64,000 bases of DNA from Linum tenue (taxonomy: Eukaryota; Streptophyta; Magnoliopsida; Malpighiales; Linaceae): positions 11,934,937-11,998,936 of the forward strand of contig CAMGYJ010000009.1 in the NCBI GenBank assembly GCA_946122785.1, given 5' to 3'. Position 1 is the stretch's first letter; the number at the start of each line of letters is the position of its first letter. Shown here piece by piece: positions 45,001 to 56,127 of this stretch. The translations under genes and the position numbers were made by a program. The notes under the pieces were generated by a model. The model searched no databases and had not been told where the DNA came from. It was given only the letters and a program-made list of their open reading frames with translations.

Positions 45001-45644
45001 ACTTAGAACGAAGCCTGGGCCTATCTTCACGCTCTCTATCATTTTCTCTTCGCCTGCTAAACATTTAGACCACCAAAGATATCAACTTGATTGCCATTTT
45101 GACAGCCAATATTTAGAAAAGCAAACTAGTTCAATATGTGTGAAACAACCATACCTGTCATAGTCTCTGCTCCGATGATTATCATCCTCGCCTCTATCTC
45201 TGCCTCTTTCTCTCCTGTCATTGCCATCTCTGTGACGATTCCTATCACGCCCTCCTCCTCTATGGTGTCGATCAATATCTCTATCTTTCTCCCTATCCTT
45301 ATCCCTCTCCCTGTCACGGTCTCTGTCCCTATCCCTACCTTTGTCACGCACCCTTTCTCTATCTCTACTTCTCACGGAATCCCTCTCATAGTCACGCTGC
45401 AAGCAACAAGTTCTATCGGTGAGAATACAGCAACTTCATAGATTCGAGCAATTTAAGGACCAAATTCAAGCAAATTTATCCGGTTATGTTTAAACCTAAA
45501 CTAGAACAAACTGACTGTAGAAGTAAAGACCTGGGATTTGGAATCGCCAAGATTGTCAGGGTCGCCACCGCCACCGAATTCGTCCTTCTCATGATCCGCA
45601 CCATTACGGTCTAGCCTACCTCCTCCGCTGCCGTAGTCGCTCAT
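42058..45644 (-). CDS. U2AF65: U2 snRNP auxiliary factor large subunit (U2AF65)
   Basis: This protein binds the polypyrimidine tract upstream of 3' splice sites and helps recruit U2 snRNP in the nucleus. Thirteen exons run on the minus strand: 45531-45644, 45155-45396, 44922-45053, 44721-44797, 44029-44099, 43898-43942, 43735-43794, 43599-43659, 43382-43494, 42837-43283, 42624-42753, 42306-42373 and 42058-42195. All have GT-AG borders and matching phase. They give about 565 residues, the usual plant length. The N-terminal RS-like region (about 39-165) is dense in Arg-Asp and Arg-Ser pairs. RRM1 starts near RRVYVGGLPP (about 233). RRM2 starts near DRVFVGGLPYYFTE (about 354). The C-terminal U2AF-homology RRM (about 460-560) keeps its GRKF motif. 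A 2.3-kb-scale set of introns separates the RRM exons. The gene looks intact. Whether it is the A or B paralogue cannot be settled. Confidence 0.96.
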
Positions 45645-46229
45645 ACTTCGAGATGCTTTATTCGAGCTTCAACCAATCAAATCCACAACGGGTTCTCTGA
45701 CTCGCAGTTCACTCGAGCGGAGGCTGTGTGCGAAGCTGAGAAACTGCGACTCGAACAAAGAGAGACGAGTTCTACTCAGCTAGCTAGGTCGCGAACGTAA
45801 GAGAGAGGGCAAACATCAGGTGCATACCACTATGCAGGTACAGGTTAGAACATAACCAAATTTCCACCGTCGGATCGATCGAAGCACTAAAATCGAAACT
45901 ACTTTGAAATTTTATATTTTTCTTGGCTAAATTACACGTTTGGTCACTCAAATTATACAAATCTTTCACGTTTGCCACCCGAATTACTTTTCTTTCTTAT
46001 TCGCCACTAACTTTACGAATCGTTTCACGGTTGGTCACCGGCCGTTACACTCCGTTAAGTTTGTCCTACGTGGCAGTCAACTATAAAGTTTGACCGTTAA
46101 CTAGATGACGTGGAAATTAAAAAAAATAAAAAAATAATTTTTTCTTTCCACCTCATCATTGCACTTATTTTGTCTATATAATTTATCATATTAATAATTT
46201 AATAAAATTTAATAAATTATAAAAATGGA

Positions 46230-46430
46230 CACCCAGAGGCGAAGACCAGGAGCCATGAGTGGACGTCGGCGCCCCAGTTATCGGGGACGAGATTGAAGTC
46301 GGAAAACTGAGGCTTCTCCTTCAGCGTGACGCTCCTGATCCTCGGGAACCGTCGGGCGACGATCTCCGGCGAGACGGAGTAGCAGTTCCTGATGAATACG
46401 TGGCGGCGGGACCAGCTATCGGCGGCGTAC
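46230..46430 (-). pseudogene. Captured TIR1/AFB auxin F-box gene fragment
   Basis: The minus strand reads open for about 65 codons: SWSRRHVFIRNCYSVSPEI, RRFPRIRSVTLKEKPQFSDF, then NLVPDNWGADVHSW. This is the segment just after the F-box and at the first leucine-rich repeat of TIR1/AFB auxin receptors (family pattern: VFIGNCYAVSP..., RSVTLKGKP.F.DFNLVP). The F-box start and nearly all repeats are missing. It is a captured exon piece inside the Pack-MULE and not a functional receptor gene. Confidence 0.82.
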
Positions 46431-46720
46431 CAAATTTCTTATATATATGGATACCAAATTTACGTGGTGTTCAATTATGGCAGCTTCATGTCACTCCTCG
46501 CTGTAGTAGTTGTATCCAATACCCACCAACCATAACCCAGTCAAGCTTCCCTCTTCTTCTTCTACTACCTTCCTCTCTCAGATTTCTTGCGGGTTTCCTG
46601 TTTCAGATCCGTGCACGATACCCACTGTTCATCGTCTCCCTCGCTATATATATTGGGTCGGGTTGATACCTTGATATCGGAAATACCCAGAAGTTAGATT
46701 TGGCTGTTTGATTAGTAGCA

Positions 46721-47058
46721 ATGAGTAGTGAATCCGCCGCCGCTAGCACAACACCGGCCGGTGGCGGTGGTGGTGGAGTCGGCGGGATCCAGATCCAGCC
46801 CCAATCGAGGTCTCGGCTGCCGGATTTCTTACAGAGCGTGAATCTGAAGCATGTGAAGCTGGGTTATCACTATCTGGTGAGCCATCTATTGACCCTTTGC
46901 TTGATCCCATTGATGGCGGTGATCGTAATCGAAGCTACCCAATTGAATCCCGACGACATCCGCCAGCTCTGGCTCCACCTCCAGTACAATCTCGTCAGCG
47001 TCATCGTCTGCTCCACTTTCCTCGTCTTCGGGATCACGGTCTTCGCGGCCCTGACCGA
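46721..47058 (+). pseudogene. Captured 3-ketoacyl-CoA synthase N-terminal fragment
   Basis: An ATG at 46721 opens a frame that begins with a Ser/Gly-rich leader (a run of six Gly) and continues RLPDFLQSVNLKHVKLGYHY, LLTLCLIPLMAVIVIE, LNPDDIRQLWLHLQYNLVSV and STFLVFGITVFA. This is the N-terminal region with two membrane helices of plant KCS enzymes (very-long-chain fatty acid elongation in the ER). It stops at 47058, where the right terminal repeat begins. The thiolase-fold catalytic domain with the Cys-His-Asn triad is absent. The frame runs on into the terminal repeat and ends at 47131. Roughly 290 bases before the ATG may be the donor gene's promoter or 5' UTR. Confidence 0.88.
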
Positions 47059-47313
47059 AATAAGTGCAATAATGAGGTGGAAAGAAAAAATTATTTTTTT
47101 ATTTTTTTTAATTTCCACGTCATCTAGTTAACGGTCAAACTTTATAGTTGACTGCCACGTAGGACAAATTTAACGGAGTGTAACGGCCGGTGACCAACCA
47201 TGAAACGATTCGTAAAGTTAGTGGCGAATAAGAAAGAAAAGTAATTCGGGTGGCAAACGTGAAAGATTTGTATAATTTGAGTGACCAAACGTGTAATTTA
47301 GCCTATTTTTCTT

Positions 47314-47953
47314 ATTTGGCTTGTCATGATTTAATTTTGTTGTCCCTCAATTTAAGGCTTAATTCAAAGTCACTTTTTCAAAAATATACATTCGTAGCCA
47401 CATTTTGAAAACCCGTGTGACATAATTAGTCATTTTCGTGTTAAAAGATTTAATACCGTTAACACGACACTGATGTGGATGCCAACTCAGTTCTCACATC
47501 AGCTCTAACACATCAAGTCATGCGGCCACCTAGCCGTCACATCATATTTAAATTAAAAAAAATAGCTTTTCAAAATTATTTCTTTTTTACTTTCCTCGTC
47601 GGACTCTCCTTCTTCTTCCATTTCGTCCCTTCCCCATCGTCCCCTGCCAACGTGCGCCATAGCTTTTCCTCTGCACTCAAATCAAACCCGAAACTTCGTT
47701 TCCACGTGACTGTTTGGTCCCCTGTCCGCCGGCCTCCTCCATTCGTTGTTGTGTCTTGCGGAGAATGGTTAGCCTCAGATCTAATTAATCGACCTTCCTC
47801 CTCCAACTCCCCCCCTGCGCGCCACTACCACCCTTAAATCCCACTGAGTCTCATAATTACCAACTCTCCTTTTGACCTACCCTTCCTTCGAGCAAACTTC
47901 ACTTCTTTCTGCATCCCAATCTTCCCCACTTACTCAATCCTCTATTAGAAAGA
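47314..47953. other. Intergenic with possible MULE-like end
   Basis: At about 47350 ccctcaatttaaggcttaat resembles a Mutator-type terminal sequence. A loosely inverted match, gcctttaagctatgtgagg, lies at about 49309-49327. No TSD was found, so an element spanning 47350-49327 and carrying the reductase pseudogene is only a possibility. An open stretch at 47475-47837 shows no family motif. Confidence 0.35.
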
Positions 47954-48400
<447 letters not shown>

Positions 48401-49330
48401 CTATCCTTCACTATCGTTGACTCCGTCGCTGCTGTTCTCAACAAATTCTCTTCCTCCTCTTTTCCTCGCTCTCCAACTCCCCATCCCCACCGCTGAGACG
48501 GCGGCGACCACCACCAACACTGCCACCAACATCCGTATTTCCCTCCTTCTCTTCCTTCCCAGACCCTAATCTCAGGATCTGACCGCCCTTATTGGTACCT
48601 ACTACCTAGCAGCTAGAAGTTGGGGGAGAGGGATAGAAAAATCGAGGAAAAGAGAGGAGAAGATTCAGTAGAGAGGACGACAAGTAAATCAAATGGATGA
48701 GGGATTGGTTGGGCGGGTTGGCTCTCACTCTATCTTGAATCCATCTCTCGAAACCCATCCCGCAACAACCATTTCCTCAATTCTCAGAATATCCCTATGA
48801 TGGCTTTGATTTGCTCTGTTCTAGGTTCTTGTTTCTCGTTAGTGTGATTTAGGGGAATCTCGATAGGATAGGGAAAATCTGTTATGAAACGATGTCATTT
48901 GATATTTGTGGTTTTTTATGGTCGTCGAACATATTAGAGAACCATATCCATGTCGCTGACAAGAGTAGAGCCCGAGAGAACCAGATCCATGTTGTCACTC
49001 CTCCTCCTCCTTCGAGTTCGCAAATGATGATGGCGGAGAGGAAGACAAGAGAAAGAAAAAACTGGGGAAGGGAAGGGTGAGGAAGAGATAAAATTTATTT
49101 TATTTTCTATTTAATTATAATTAGAAAATAATTGTTTCCATCTCGTATTGTTTTTGACAAAAATGTCACGCCGCCAAAAAACGTTATTATAGTCACCATC
49201 CTGGATAATTTCGTTGAAGTTATGGACGAAATGTCTATTTTAGTTTTTTTTTTTTGAATTTTGGCTATTATTGTCACAATGTGTAAAGTTATGGATATGG
49301 TGTATTTTGCCTTTAAGCTATGTGAGGTGA
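48401..49330. other. Intergenic beyond the reductase pseudogene
   Basis: CT-rich then AG-rich DNA. A short open stretch (48892-49080) shows no family motif. A stretch around 49150-49320 with repeated aagttatgga units may be part of an old terminal inverted repeat. Confidence 0.35.
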
Positions 49331-49338
49331 ATAAAGAC

Positions 49339-50026
49339 CAAGTTTGTCAACACGCGGGTTGACCTATTGGTTGATCCATTTTGACCCTCATTTAGTTCGT
49401 TTGTCGCTACTTAGATCTCTTAGACTGGTCACAAAGTGTCACACCAGGGAATTTGGGATTCACCAATCTCCTTGGTATACAGCAATATTAATCAAATGCG
49501 AGAGTCGCTCGCCTCTTGTGATTGAGGTGCACGAGGGAAGTCTTCATGTCGGATTAGGAAAAGCGGATTGAGATTGCTAATGACGGATGGGCCCATGGCA
49601 GTATTGTTTGCGGGTGTACGATCTCCGGTAATAAAAATGGACCACAAGCAGTTTGGGTCAACCCGCTACAAGGTTAGCGGGTTGGAGGTCACACGGTGTC
49701 GTGTTTCCCTTTGGTTTACCAAATGCATCTCTTTTCTGGTTTTCTTTTTCGCCTAACTCTATATTGGGAATTCTGAACTGCACATTTGAATATTGATGTT
49801 ATATAAATGTGTGTGAATTTTAAATATATGTTGGATCCAAGTACGACATGTTATTTGGTGTAATGTTATATGTTATTACTCACATGTTGGATGAGATTTG
49901 ATATAATTTATAAATGTGTGAACAATATAATGACTTTTTCATATTTTCGGGCTAATGTTGTCGGTCTATTAAATCTCAACCCACTTGCTCAATCGGGCAA
50001 TGGGTAAACTGGGTTTGACAACCTTG
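49339..50026. mobile_element. hAT-type element with CAAGGTTGTCAA ends
   Basis: The ends are CAAGTTTGTCAA and TTGACAACCTTG, 11 of 12 inverted matches. The flanking 8-bp TSD ATAAAGAC is perfect (49331-49338 and 50027-50034). The interior contains gggttgacc/tggtttacc-type motifs and AT-rich DNA, with no transposase. Confidence 0.85.
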
Positions 50027-50034
50027 ATAAAGAC

Positions 50035-50474
50035 TAAACACTAAAGATACGCCATGGGAGAGTATTATTGTCAATTTCTAAGGAAGGAACTCGTTGATGG
50101 TCTCGTTTGAAGGTTCATTACTGTCAATAACTTTTAACAAATGCAAAATGTAGTAATATTCAGGGAGGTAACCATTAGCCGATTATGAGTAAACCGATTA
50201 CTACCAAACAACTACTGGCTACTGTTACCGGATAGAATTGTATAACCGGTTATCGGTTAGTAAACCGATTATTTCGTAATTAATAATCAAAATTAGAGCT
50301 ACCCATTTTTGTTGAGATGATAATAAAATGACATGACGTTTTGGACTCTCTGGTCCTCGTTTCTACAAGAGTTGTTATTGTTTCCTGTGAGATCGAACTT
50401 GGTCCGAATAGAGGATCCTTCAAAGATTATATCTTGCAAGATGGAGGATAAGAAGTAGAAGGACTTTATCCAAT
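50035..50474. other. Intergenic, no recognised gene
   Basis: At 50160-50280 there is a cluster of ccgattat/ggttatcggttagtaaaccg repeats, like the subterminal part of another hAT-type element. No boundaries were found. Confidence 0.35.
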
Positions 50475-50730
50475 TCATGTTGGTGTACAAATTACTCCTC
50501 GACAGTCCAATCGGCTGAGAACATACAACTTGTTCGCGACTCCAATCTCGTCAATGAAATTGAAGTTCTCCAAAAGTGAGAAGAAGCAAAATTCAGTTTT
50601 GCCGCCGACATTGCAGGACTCTCCGACGATAGTGATGATGTAGGTGAAACGAATGACGATGAGCAAAACACCAAGGAGAAGCACCCGCGCTAGAATGTTC
50701 CTCGGAAAGTTGAGCTTCCAACACTGTGCT
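50475..50730 (-). pseudogene. N-terminal fragment of a membrane-anchored methyltransferase-like gene
   Basis: The minus strand reads KLNFPRNILARVLLLGVLLI, RFTYIITIVGESCNVG, then FCFFSLLENFNFIDEIGVAN. The layout (short basic N-terminus, one membrane helix, GESC...FCFFSLPENLN-like string) recalls plant SAM-dependent methyltransferase-superfamily proteins such as At4g24805. That match is from memory. The frame diverges after about 50520 and the methyltransferase domain is absent. A hAT element (50931-51430) lies just upstream. Confidence 0.45.
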
Positions 50731-50930
50731 CCATGAATGCGAGAAGAATGAATTTTCTTTAGACAATGAGAAGAAGGAATTGAGTAATTCTGAATATAGA
50801 GAGGGGGAGGAAATCGCAACCCTAACATTGCTACTGGGTATTTTTTTGCGAGCGAGAGAGGTAGAGATCGGAAAATAGATGAGAAGGGCAAAATTGGACG
50901 GCGGAGGGGCTGTAGCCTATAGGTTTGGTG

Positions 50931-51430
50931 GAGGGGTGGGCATTCGGTCGGTTCGGTTTCGACCGAACGGAAATTATGAATATTGGGTCCCCGAATGCTC
51001 CCAAACCTCAAACCGAATTCGAACCGAATTATAATTCGGTTCAGTTTTTCACACAAAACCAAATTTGTGAAAAATCTATTTGTATGTTCTCACATTTAAA
51101 TTATTTTTCACCCCTAATATAAACAATAAATATGCAATTATATACATCATCAATGATAATATCAAACTTTTCAACACATAAGTCATAAAACAGTTCAAAT
51201 ATTTAAGTCCGAAAACAACTACAAACATAAAAACAATCCACCATTTGGAGCTTACAATTATAGCATTTCGGTTTTTTGGTCGAAAATTCGGTTCAGTTGA
51301 AAGAACCCTGGTTTCCGAACTATCCATATTTTCCTTCCGAATTCCGAACCGAATAACATTAATTTGATTTCGGTTTGGTTTAATTCGATTCTGGTTTGGT
51401 TCAGGTTTACCGAACCGATTTTCCACCCTA
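50931..51430. mobile_element. hAT-type MITE, 500 bp
   Basis: The ends are GAGGGGTGGGCATTCGGT (first base changed from the usual T) and ...CCGATTTTCCACCCTA. The TSD GTTTGGTG is perfect (50923-50930 and 51431-51438). Subterminal regions carry many ttcggttcgg/ccgaaccgaa motifs and the core is AT-rich. It is non-coding. Confidence 0.82.
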
Positions 51431-51639
51431 GTTTGGTGGAGAAGAATTAGGGGGCGTTGAAGGGAATATTTAGCATATGTCGGTTAGCCCTTCATACACC
51501 ACTAGACGTCATGCATTGACCACCCATGTCTTCGGAGCAGTTGATTAAATCGAACCCAAGTAAGAAGGGTAGGTACACGAGCTGCGAAGGGATCGAAATC
51601 TAGCTCCCACATCTTGAGTGCTAAGAAGTTTCCAACAAC

Positions 51640-52020
51640 AATTTAAGGGTCCCCAACTAACACATTTGTCAAATCTTCTGGATCTTCGAACTTTGTAACG
51701 GAATATCCATTGTCCAGAACTACGACCTCCATGCTGATTGCTGCTAACTGAGCCCCATATGGCTTGACAATGAGTGCATTTTTCCAATCCTGACACCCAT
51801 CTGTATGAAGCGCGTCAATGATTTGCAGGATTGGTTTCAGCTCGTCTCCATCTTTGTAAACAATATGCACCTGATCAAGCACACAATTTTCAAGGGTAAA
51901 TTCAATAGAAGAGAAAGTAGGAGAATTGGAGCGACGACCACGAAGGCGGTCTCAAAACGAGACTCCTGGATCAGATGGCCTTTCACCAGAGCTGTTTTTG
52001 GCGTTAGCTGTGCTGGGAGC
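51640..52020 (-). pseudogene. Unrecognised coding fragment
   Basis: Two overlapping minus-strand frames look protein-like. One is at 51837-52022 (LTPKTALVKGHLIQESRFET, then a hydrophobic stretch). The other is at 51643-51882 (QVHIVYKDGDELKPILQIID, DWKNALIVKPYGAQLAAISM, VVLDNGYSVTKFEDPEDLTN). Composition and punctuation suggest exons of one gene joined by an intron or a frameshift near 51880. I do not recognise the family, and no further exons are visible nearby. Confidence 0.4.
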
Positions 52021-52022
52021 AT

Positions 52023-53499
52023 TCATCTGGAGAAAATTAGGATATGTAGATTGATAATCTTCATAAACATACATGTATTTTGTGCATAAATGATTGATCT
52101 TTATGTATGTATATGTTTAAGTTGCTCTAAATTAGTTCATATTGACCATGGAATGGCGCTAGTGTCATTACTAAGACATGTAGCGATTTAACCCAGATTG
52201 AAGCTAAGATTGTGAAAAAAACAAAGTTATGGGTTGGAATCTTCACTCAACTATCAACAGCCCTCAGAAATTATTGGGTTGGATCAAATTTCTTGAAGTG
52301 AGCAAATGGATTTGGTGGCTCACTAATAGATAAAGTGATGCAAAAATTTATTGCAAATAAAGAGACTTAAGCTGGCAGCAGCCTTCTCTTGGAAAATGGA
52401 GATGAAAGTACCCTTGTTTTGTGGGGAAAAAATCTGCAGAAATTGGGCTTAAAAGGAGCAGAAAAATACAACAAGAGGGAGAGCTTAGAAGACACTTTTG
52501 GAGACCAGTTTTACATAGAAAAATCAAAGGAGAGAGCTCACTTTGGCACACTTTGGAGTTGAGCATTTTGAAGAAAGGAAGACTCTTGTATGTTGTGGAT
52601 TAACTTCAACACTTAGAGTTAGAGTCTTTTGAATTTTTTGGGTGACTTTACTAGGGTGTCACTTGTGGGGGTCCTGGGTTGTTTTATTTGTATAACTCTT
52701 GTCACTATCTTGATATCACTCAGAAATAAAATTAAAAAACTTCGACACTTAGTACTTACTCTACTCCTTTGTTTAGGTAATTAGTTATGATGTTGAACAT
52801 TATCATGTTTATGTTTTTTCTTTTCATCATGAACTAATCCCCCAATTTCTGGGGATACTTATGAATTTCATTATCTAGCCTCGATGTTTTAATCACGACT
52901 TGTTTTTCCTCCATTTTCTATCGTGTGAAATTGTTTAAGGCTTTGTGTTGATTGGCCACCTTCAAAATGATCTGTAGTTTTCTATGTTAAAAAGATAGTG
53001 AAAACCTAGTAACCGGACACATTTGACACGACATAATTGCCTATCAAATTGATAGTGGATTAAATAGGAAATTATTCAGTCATATTAGAAATATCATTCT
53101 TAAGGCTAATTAATTAATTCAATTAACTACGATAGTAGAAATTGTCTTAATTAGTTAGTACGTGGTAACTCTCGATAGATATAGCTATCAAGTTAGAGGT
53201 ATCCCGACAGTAGAAATATGGATTAAATTGATTGACAAAGGTAATTAATATTTAATGAGGTAAAATAGTAAAATTTTGTGTTTTCCCCGAAACTCTCCAA
53301 TATCAATTTCTCCAAAATAGTTTATTTATCGAGTTATTAATTTGTGTGTATCTTTGCAAACCATCACTTGATTACAACCTTTACAATTCATGTAGTTTCT
53401 GGAAGTAAATTTGTTAATTATTGAATTTCACCAATCCCCTAGAGAACGATAATTTTACTTACACTTTATTACTTGTACGATACTGTGCACTTGCAGTTT
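52023..53499. other. Intergenic, AT-rich
   Basis: No gene is recognised. Short open stretches at 52348-52603 on both strands overlap each other and show no motifs. From about 53000 the sequence resembles untranslated or gag-adjacent retroelement DNA leading into the Copia relic. Confidence 0.35.
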
Positions 53500-54470
53500 T
53501 GTCGCCACCATGGATATAGCATCTAGGGCATTAGAGTGATGATGGCTTAATCGATACCCGCATGGGCCGCATGAGCAGATACATGACTAAAATGGTAGCC
53601 AAGATTGCTGGTGGCTCAAATTTGTTGGTAATAATTCGAGATTGATTATGATGAAATGTTTGCTCGGTTGCTAAGATGCAAATAGTCAAAACACTTATTT
53701 TTGTCACTACAGTTAAACAGTGTTTTACTTCAGTTGGATGTGAAGAATGCTTTCATTCATGAGGATTTGAAAGAATTTTTATCTACATGGAGCGTCCTCC
53801 TAGATACTCTGAAGGTACTTTGGATCATATTTGTTTGCTCTAGATGTCTTTGAATGGTTTAAAACAAGCGCCACATGTGTGGTTCAAGAAGTTCCAAAGA
53901 AGGATCATTGGTCTTGGATTTGTTCAGAGTATGAATGACCCATTGCTCTTTGCTCGGAATCATTCCACTGGTACTGCTCTATTACTTTGTTATGTTGATG
54001 ATATGGTCGTCACTGGAGATGATTCGGTTGGTAATAATAACTTATTGAGGGGTTGCGTGCATTCTTTTATTCTTAAAGAGTTGGAACCCCTCTCGTACTT
54101 CCTCGGATTGGAAGTTACTCGTTCTTGAAAACGACATCCTTTTCAGCCAAGAAAAGTACATCAATGATTTTCTGATCACCCACCGTCAATATAAGTTATG
54201 TGGCTACTCCAATGGAACTCAATGTCAAACTCAGTAAGGATAGAGGAGTGCCATTGGTTAATGGTTCCCGTTGTGCTTCATTGTTTGGGAGTTTAAACCA
54301 TTTGACACATACTCGAGGTCTCATGTGTAGTTCATATTGTCAATCAATTAATAAACACTCCTACTGGTGCTCATCTTCATGTTGTTCATCGTATTCTATG
54401 GTAATTGCAAAGAACTCATGGTAATTGCAAAGAACTCAAACGATTGGTGTTTATTTTCCTTTTAGTGGCG
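53500..54470 (+). pseudogene. Copia reverse transcriptase relic
   Basis: A broken frame carries reverse transcriptase motifs in order: LLQLDVKNAFIHEDLKE near 53720-53770, MSLNGLKQAPHVWFKKF at 53844, LLCYVDDMVVTGDD near 53985 (the YVDD site is kept), then LEPLSYFLGLEVTRS, after which the frame shifts. Several stops and shifts interrupt it (for example a tag in place of the codon before MSLNG). No LTRs could be paired. It is unrelated to the young element at 3465 beyond superfamily membership. Confidence 0.82.
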
Positions 54471-54667
54471 AATTTCAACTTGAGGCTTATTCATATTCTA
54501 AAATTCACATCTGCAATAAATTATTCTAATGTAATCAATTATTTACAAAATTTAGTCCATGAAATTATAAATAAGAAGAGTTGAGGAGAATATTGGTATC
54601 CTTCTAGCAAGCGATATTCCAAAGTACTAGAAACTCGTAATTAATTGCCAAATGTCTTGTATTCTAA

Positions 54668-54729
54668 GGTTAAGGGCTAATGCTCCTATATCTAGACCGG
54701 TTAAGGGCTAATGCTCCTATATCTAGACC
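54668..54729 (+). repeat. Exact 31-bp tandem duplication
   Basis: The unit ggttaagggctaatgctcct followed by atatctagacc occurs twice in direct succession (54668-54698 and 54699-54729). It lies immediately before the hAT MITE copy at 54733. Confidence 0.9.
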
Positions 54730-54732
54730 CCT

Positions 54733-55094
54733 TAATGGGTGGCTATACGGTCCGGTTAAATTGACCCGAATTAATTCGATTCTGGTCCGGTCTTTTTGAG
54801 AATATACGGACCAAAGATTAGATTGGATATAGTCCGGTATTGAATCGGTTCAGTCCCAATTCGGGCTTGATTTTAGATTGAGCTTGTGGGAATTTGGGTG
54901 GCCTACTGAAAGGGTGAGGAGGTTAAATTTTGGGCGATGGGCTCTCTTATCCGGTCTTTATCCGGTTTTCGGTCTGGTCTCAAACGGTTTTTTACCTCAA
55001 ATCTAAGCCCGAAAATTGGACTGTATTGTTTGCTATCCGATCCCGGTCCAATTTCGAGTAAAACTAAAAAACCCAAACCAAATAGCCATCCCTA
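54733..55094 (+). mobile_element. hAT-type MITE, family 2 copy B
   Basis: It starts TAATGGGTGGCTATACGGTC and ends CCAAATAGCCATCCCTA. The interior shares gaccaaagattagattgga and ccggtctttatccgg-type segments with copies at 16792, 56128 and 57540. Neighbouring 8-mers do not match, so the TSD has decayed or the left end is altered. Confidence 0.75.
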
Positions 55095-56127
55095 ATACTT
55101 AGAAATCAATTAACTCCTAATACTATCATCACGTAACGAATTGATTTTGGTAGAAGAATGTTAACGAAATGATTACTAATCACTACTAACCAATACGCAT
55201 ATATTGTTATTCCTCAAATCGTTTATAGCTACCAATATGTGTATCTATGTGTATGTTTGGTTTCACTTATTTTTTGTTTTAAAAGCTGAAATTTGATTAA
55301 ACATCTCTACATAACTAAAAAATTATTGTTATAATATGAAGGGTTAATATTTTAAAATGACCCGAACTTTATACTAAACGACGATCATAACCAATCTTTT
55401 CAGAAACGCCTATAGTCTAAACTATTACATATAAAGACTAATTTGGCCTATACAGAGGGTTGACAGTTAATTTAAACGGTTAGCACCGTTGACTAACGAT
55501 CAATTAACTAAATAAATAAATAAAAACAAAAATTAGAATTTCGACTGAAACCTACTCCGGTGGCCACCACCCGCTGTAAGTTTCTCTTCTTCCTCCTGAC
55601 CTCCGACCTCACCTAGCTCTATGTAGGTATCAATTGAAAGCTCAATTTCAGCATAACCACATGAATTCAAGAAAAAAAAAAAATCATACACATAGTTTTC
55701 TTTCATTTATGTAATTTTAAAACTAAATTAAAATTTTAAAACAAAAATAAAAAAATGTTATTTAAAATAGTAAAAATGAGTTTTAATCATTGTAACTATA
55801 TTCAAAATCCTTTTTAATCATTTTTCATAATTACTTATATTAAAAGGTACTTTTAATAGTTTATTAACAAGACTTTAAGTATTCTTTTGGGAAAAACTTT
55901 TTTAAAATTTAAAATTCCACGACAAACTACGACAATAACTCGAGAGTGATAGAAATGCGATTAACAAAATAAACAAACCGGCAAACCTCCATTAGTTAGA
56001 GTACCCACTAAACACTCAACAAGAATACTTATAAATTTGCATTAAAAAAAAAAAAAAAATCTCCCGACCAATTTGCTATCAAATCATATAGATTTTGACC
56101 ACCAAACATATCAGTACACAAACACGC
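55095..56127. other. Intergenic, AT-rich
   Basis: No gene is recognised. Near 55330-55520 the phrases cccgaacttta and agggttgacagttaatttaa suggest an old inverted-repeat end. Poly-A runs lie at about 55669-55681 and 56044-56059. Confidence 0.35.

Larger units (their letters stand above)
45925..47303 (+). mobile_element. Pack-MULE carrying two host gene fragments
   Basis: The element is 1379 bp. It has terminal inverted repeats of about 245 bp: left from ggctaaattacacgtttgg (45925), right ending ccaaacgtgtaatttagcc (47303), highly similar throughout. The direct repeat tatttttctt (45915-45924 and 47304-47313) is a perfect 10-bp TSD, within the Mutator range. The middle (about 46230-47058) is GC-rich. 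It holds a TIR1/AFB-type F-box fragment on the minus strand and a 3-ketoacyl-CoA synthase N-terminal fragment on the plus strand. Neither is related to Mutator transposase. The element sits 280 bases upstream of the U2AF65 start codon. Confidence 0.92.

Noticed and set aside
45136..45441. A plus-strand open frame rich in Ile, Pro and Ser
   Set aside because: It is antisense to the RD/RS-rich exon of U2AF65.
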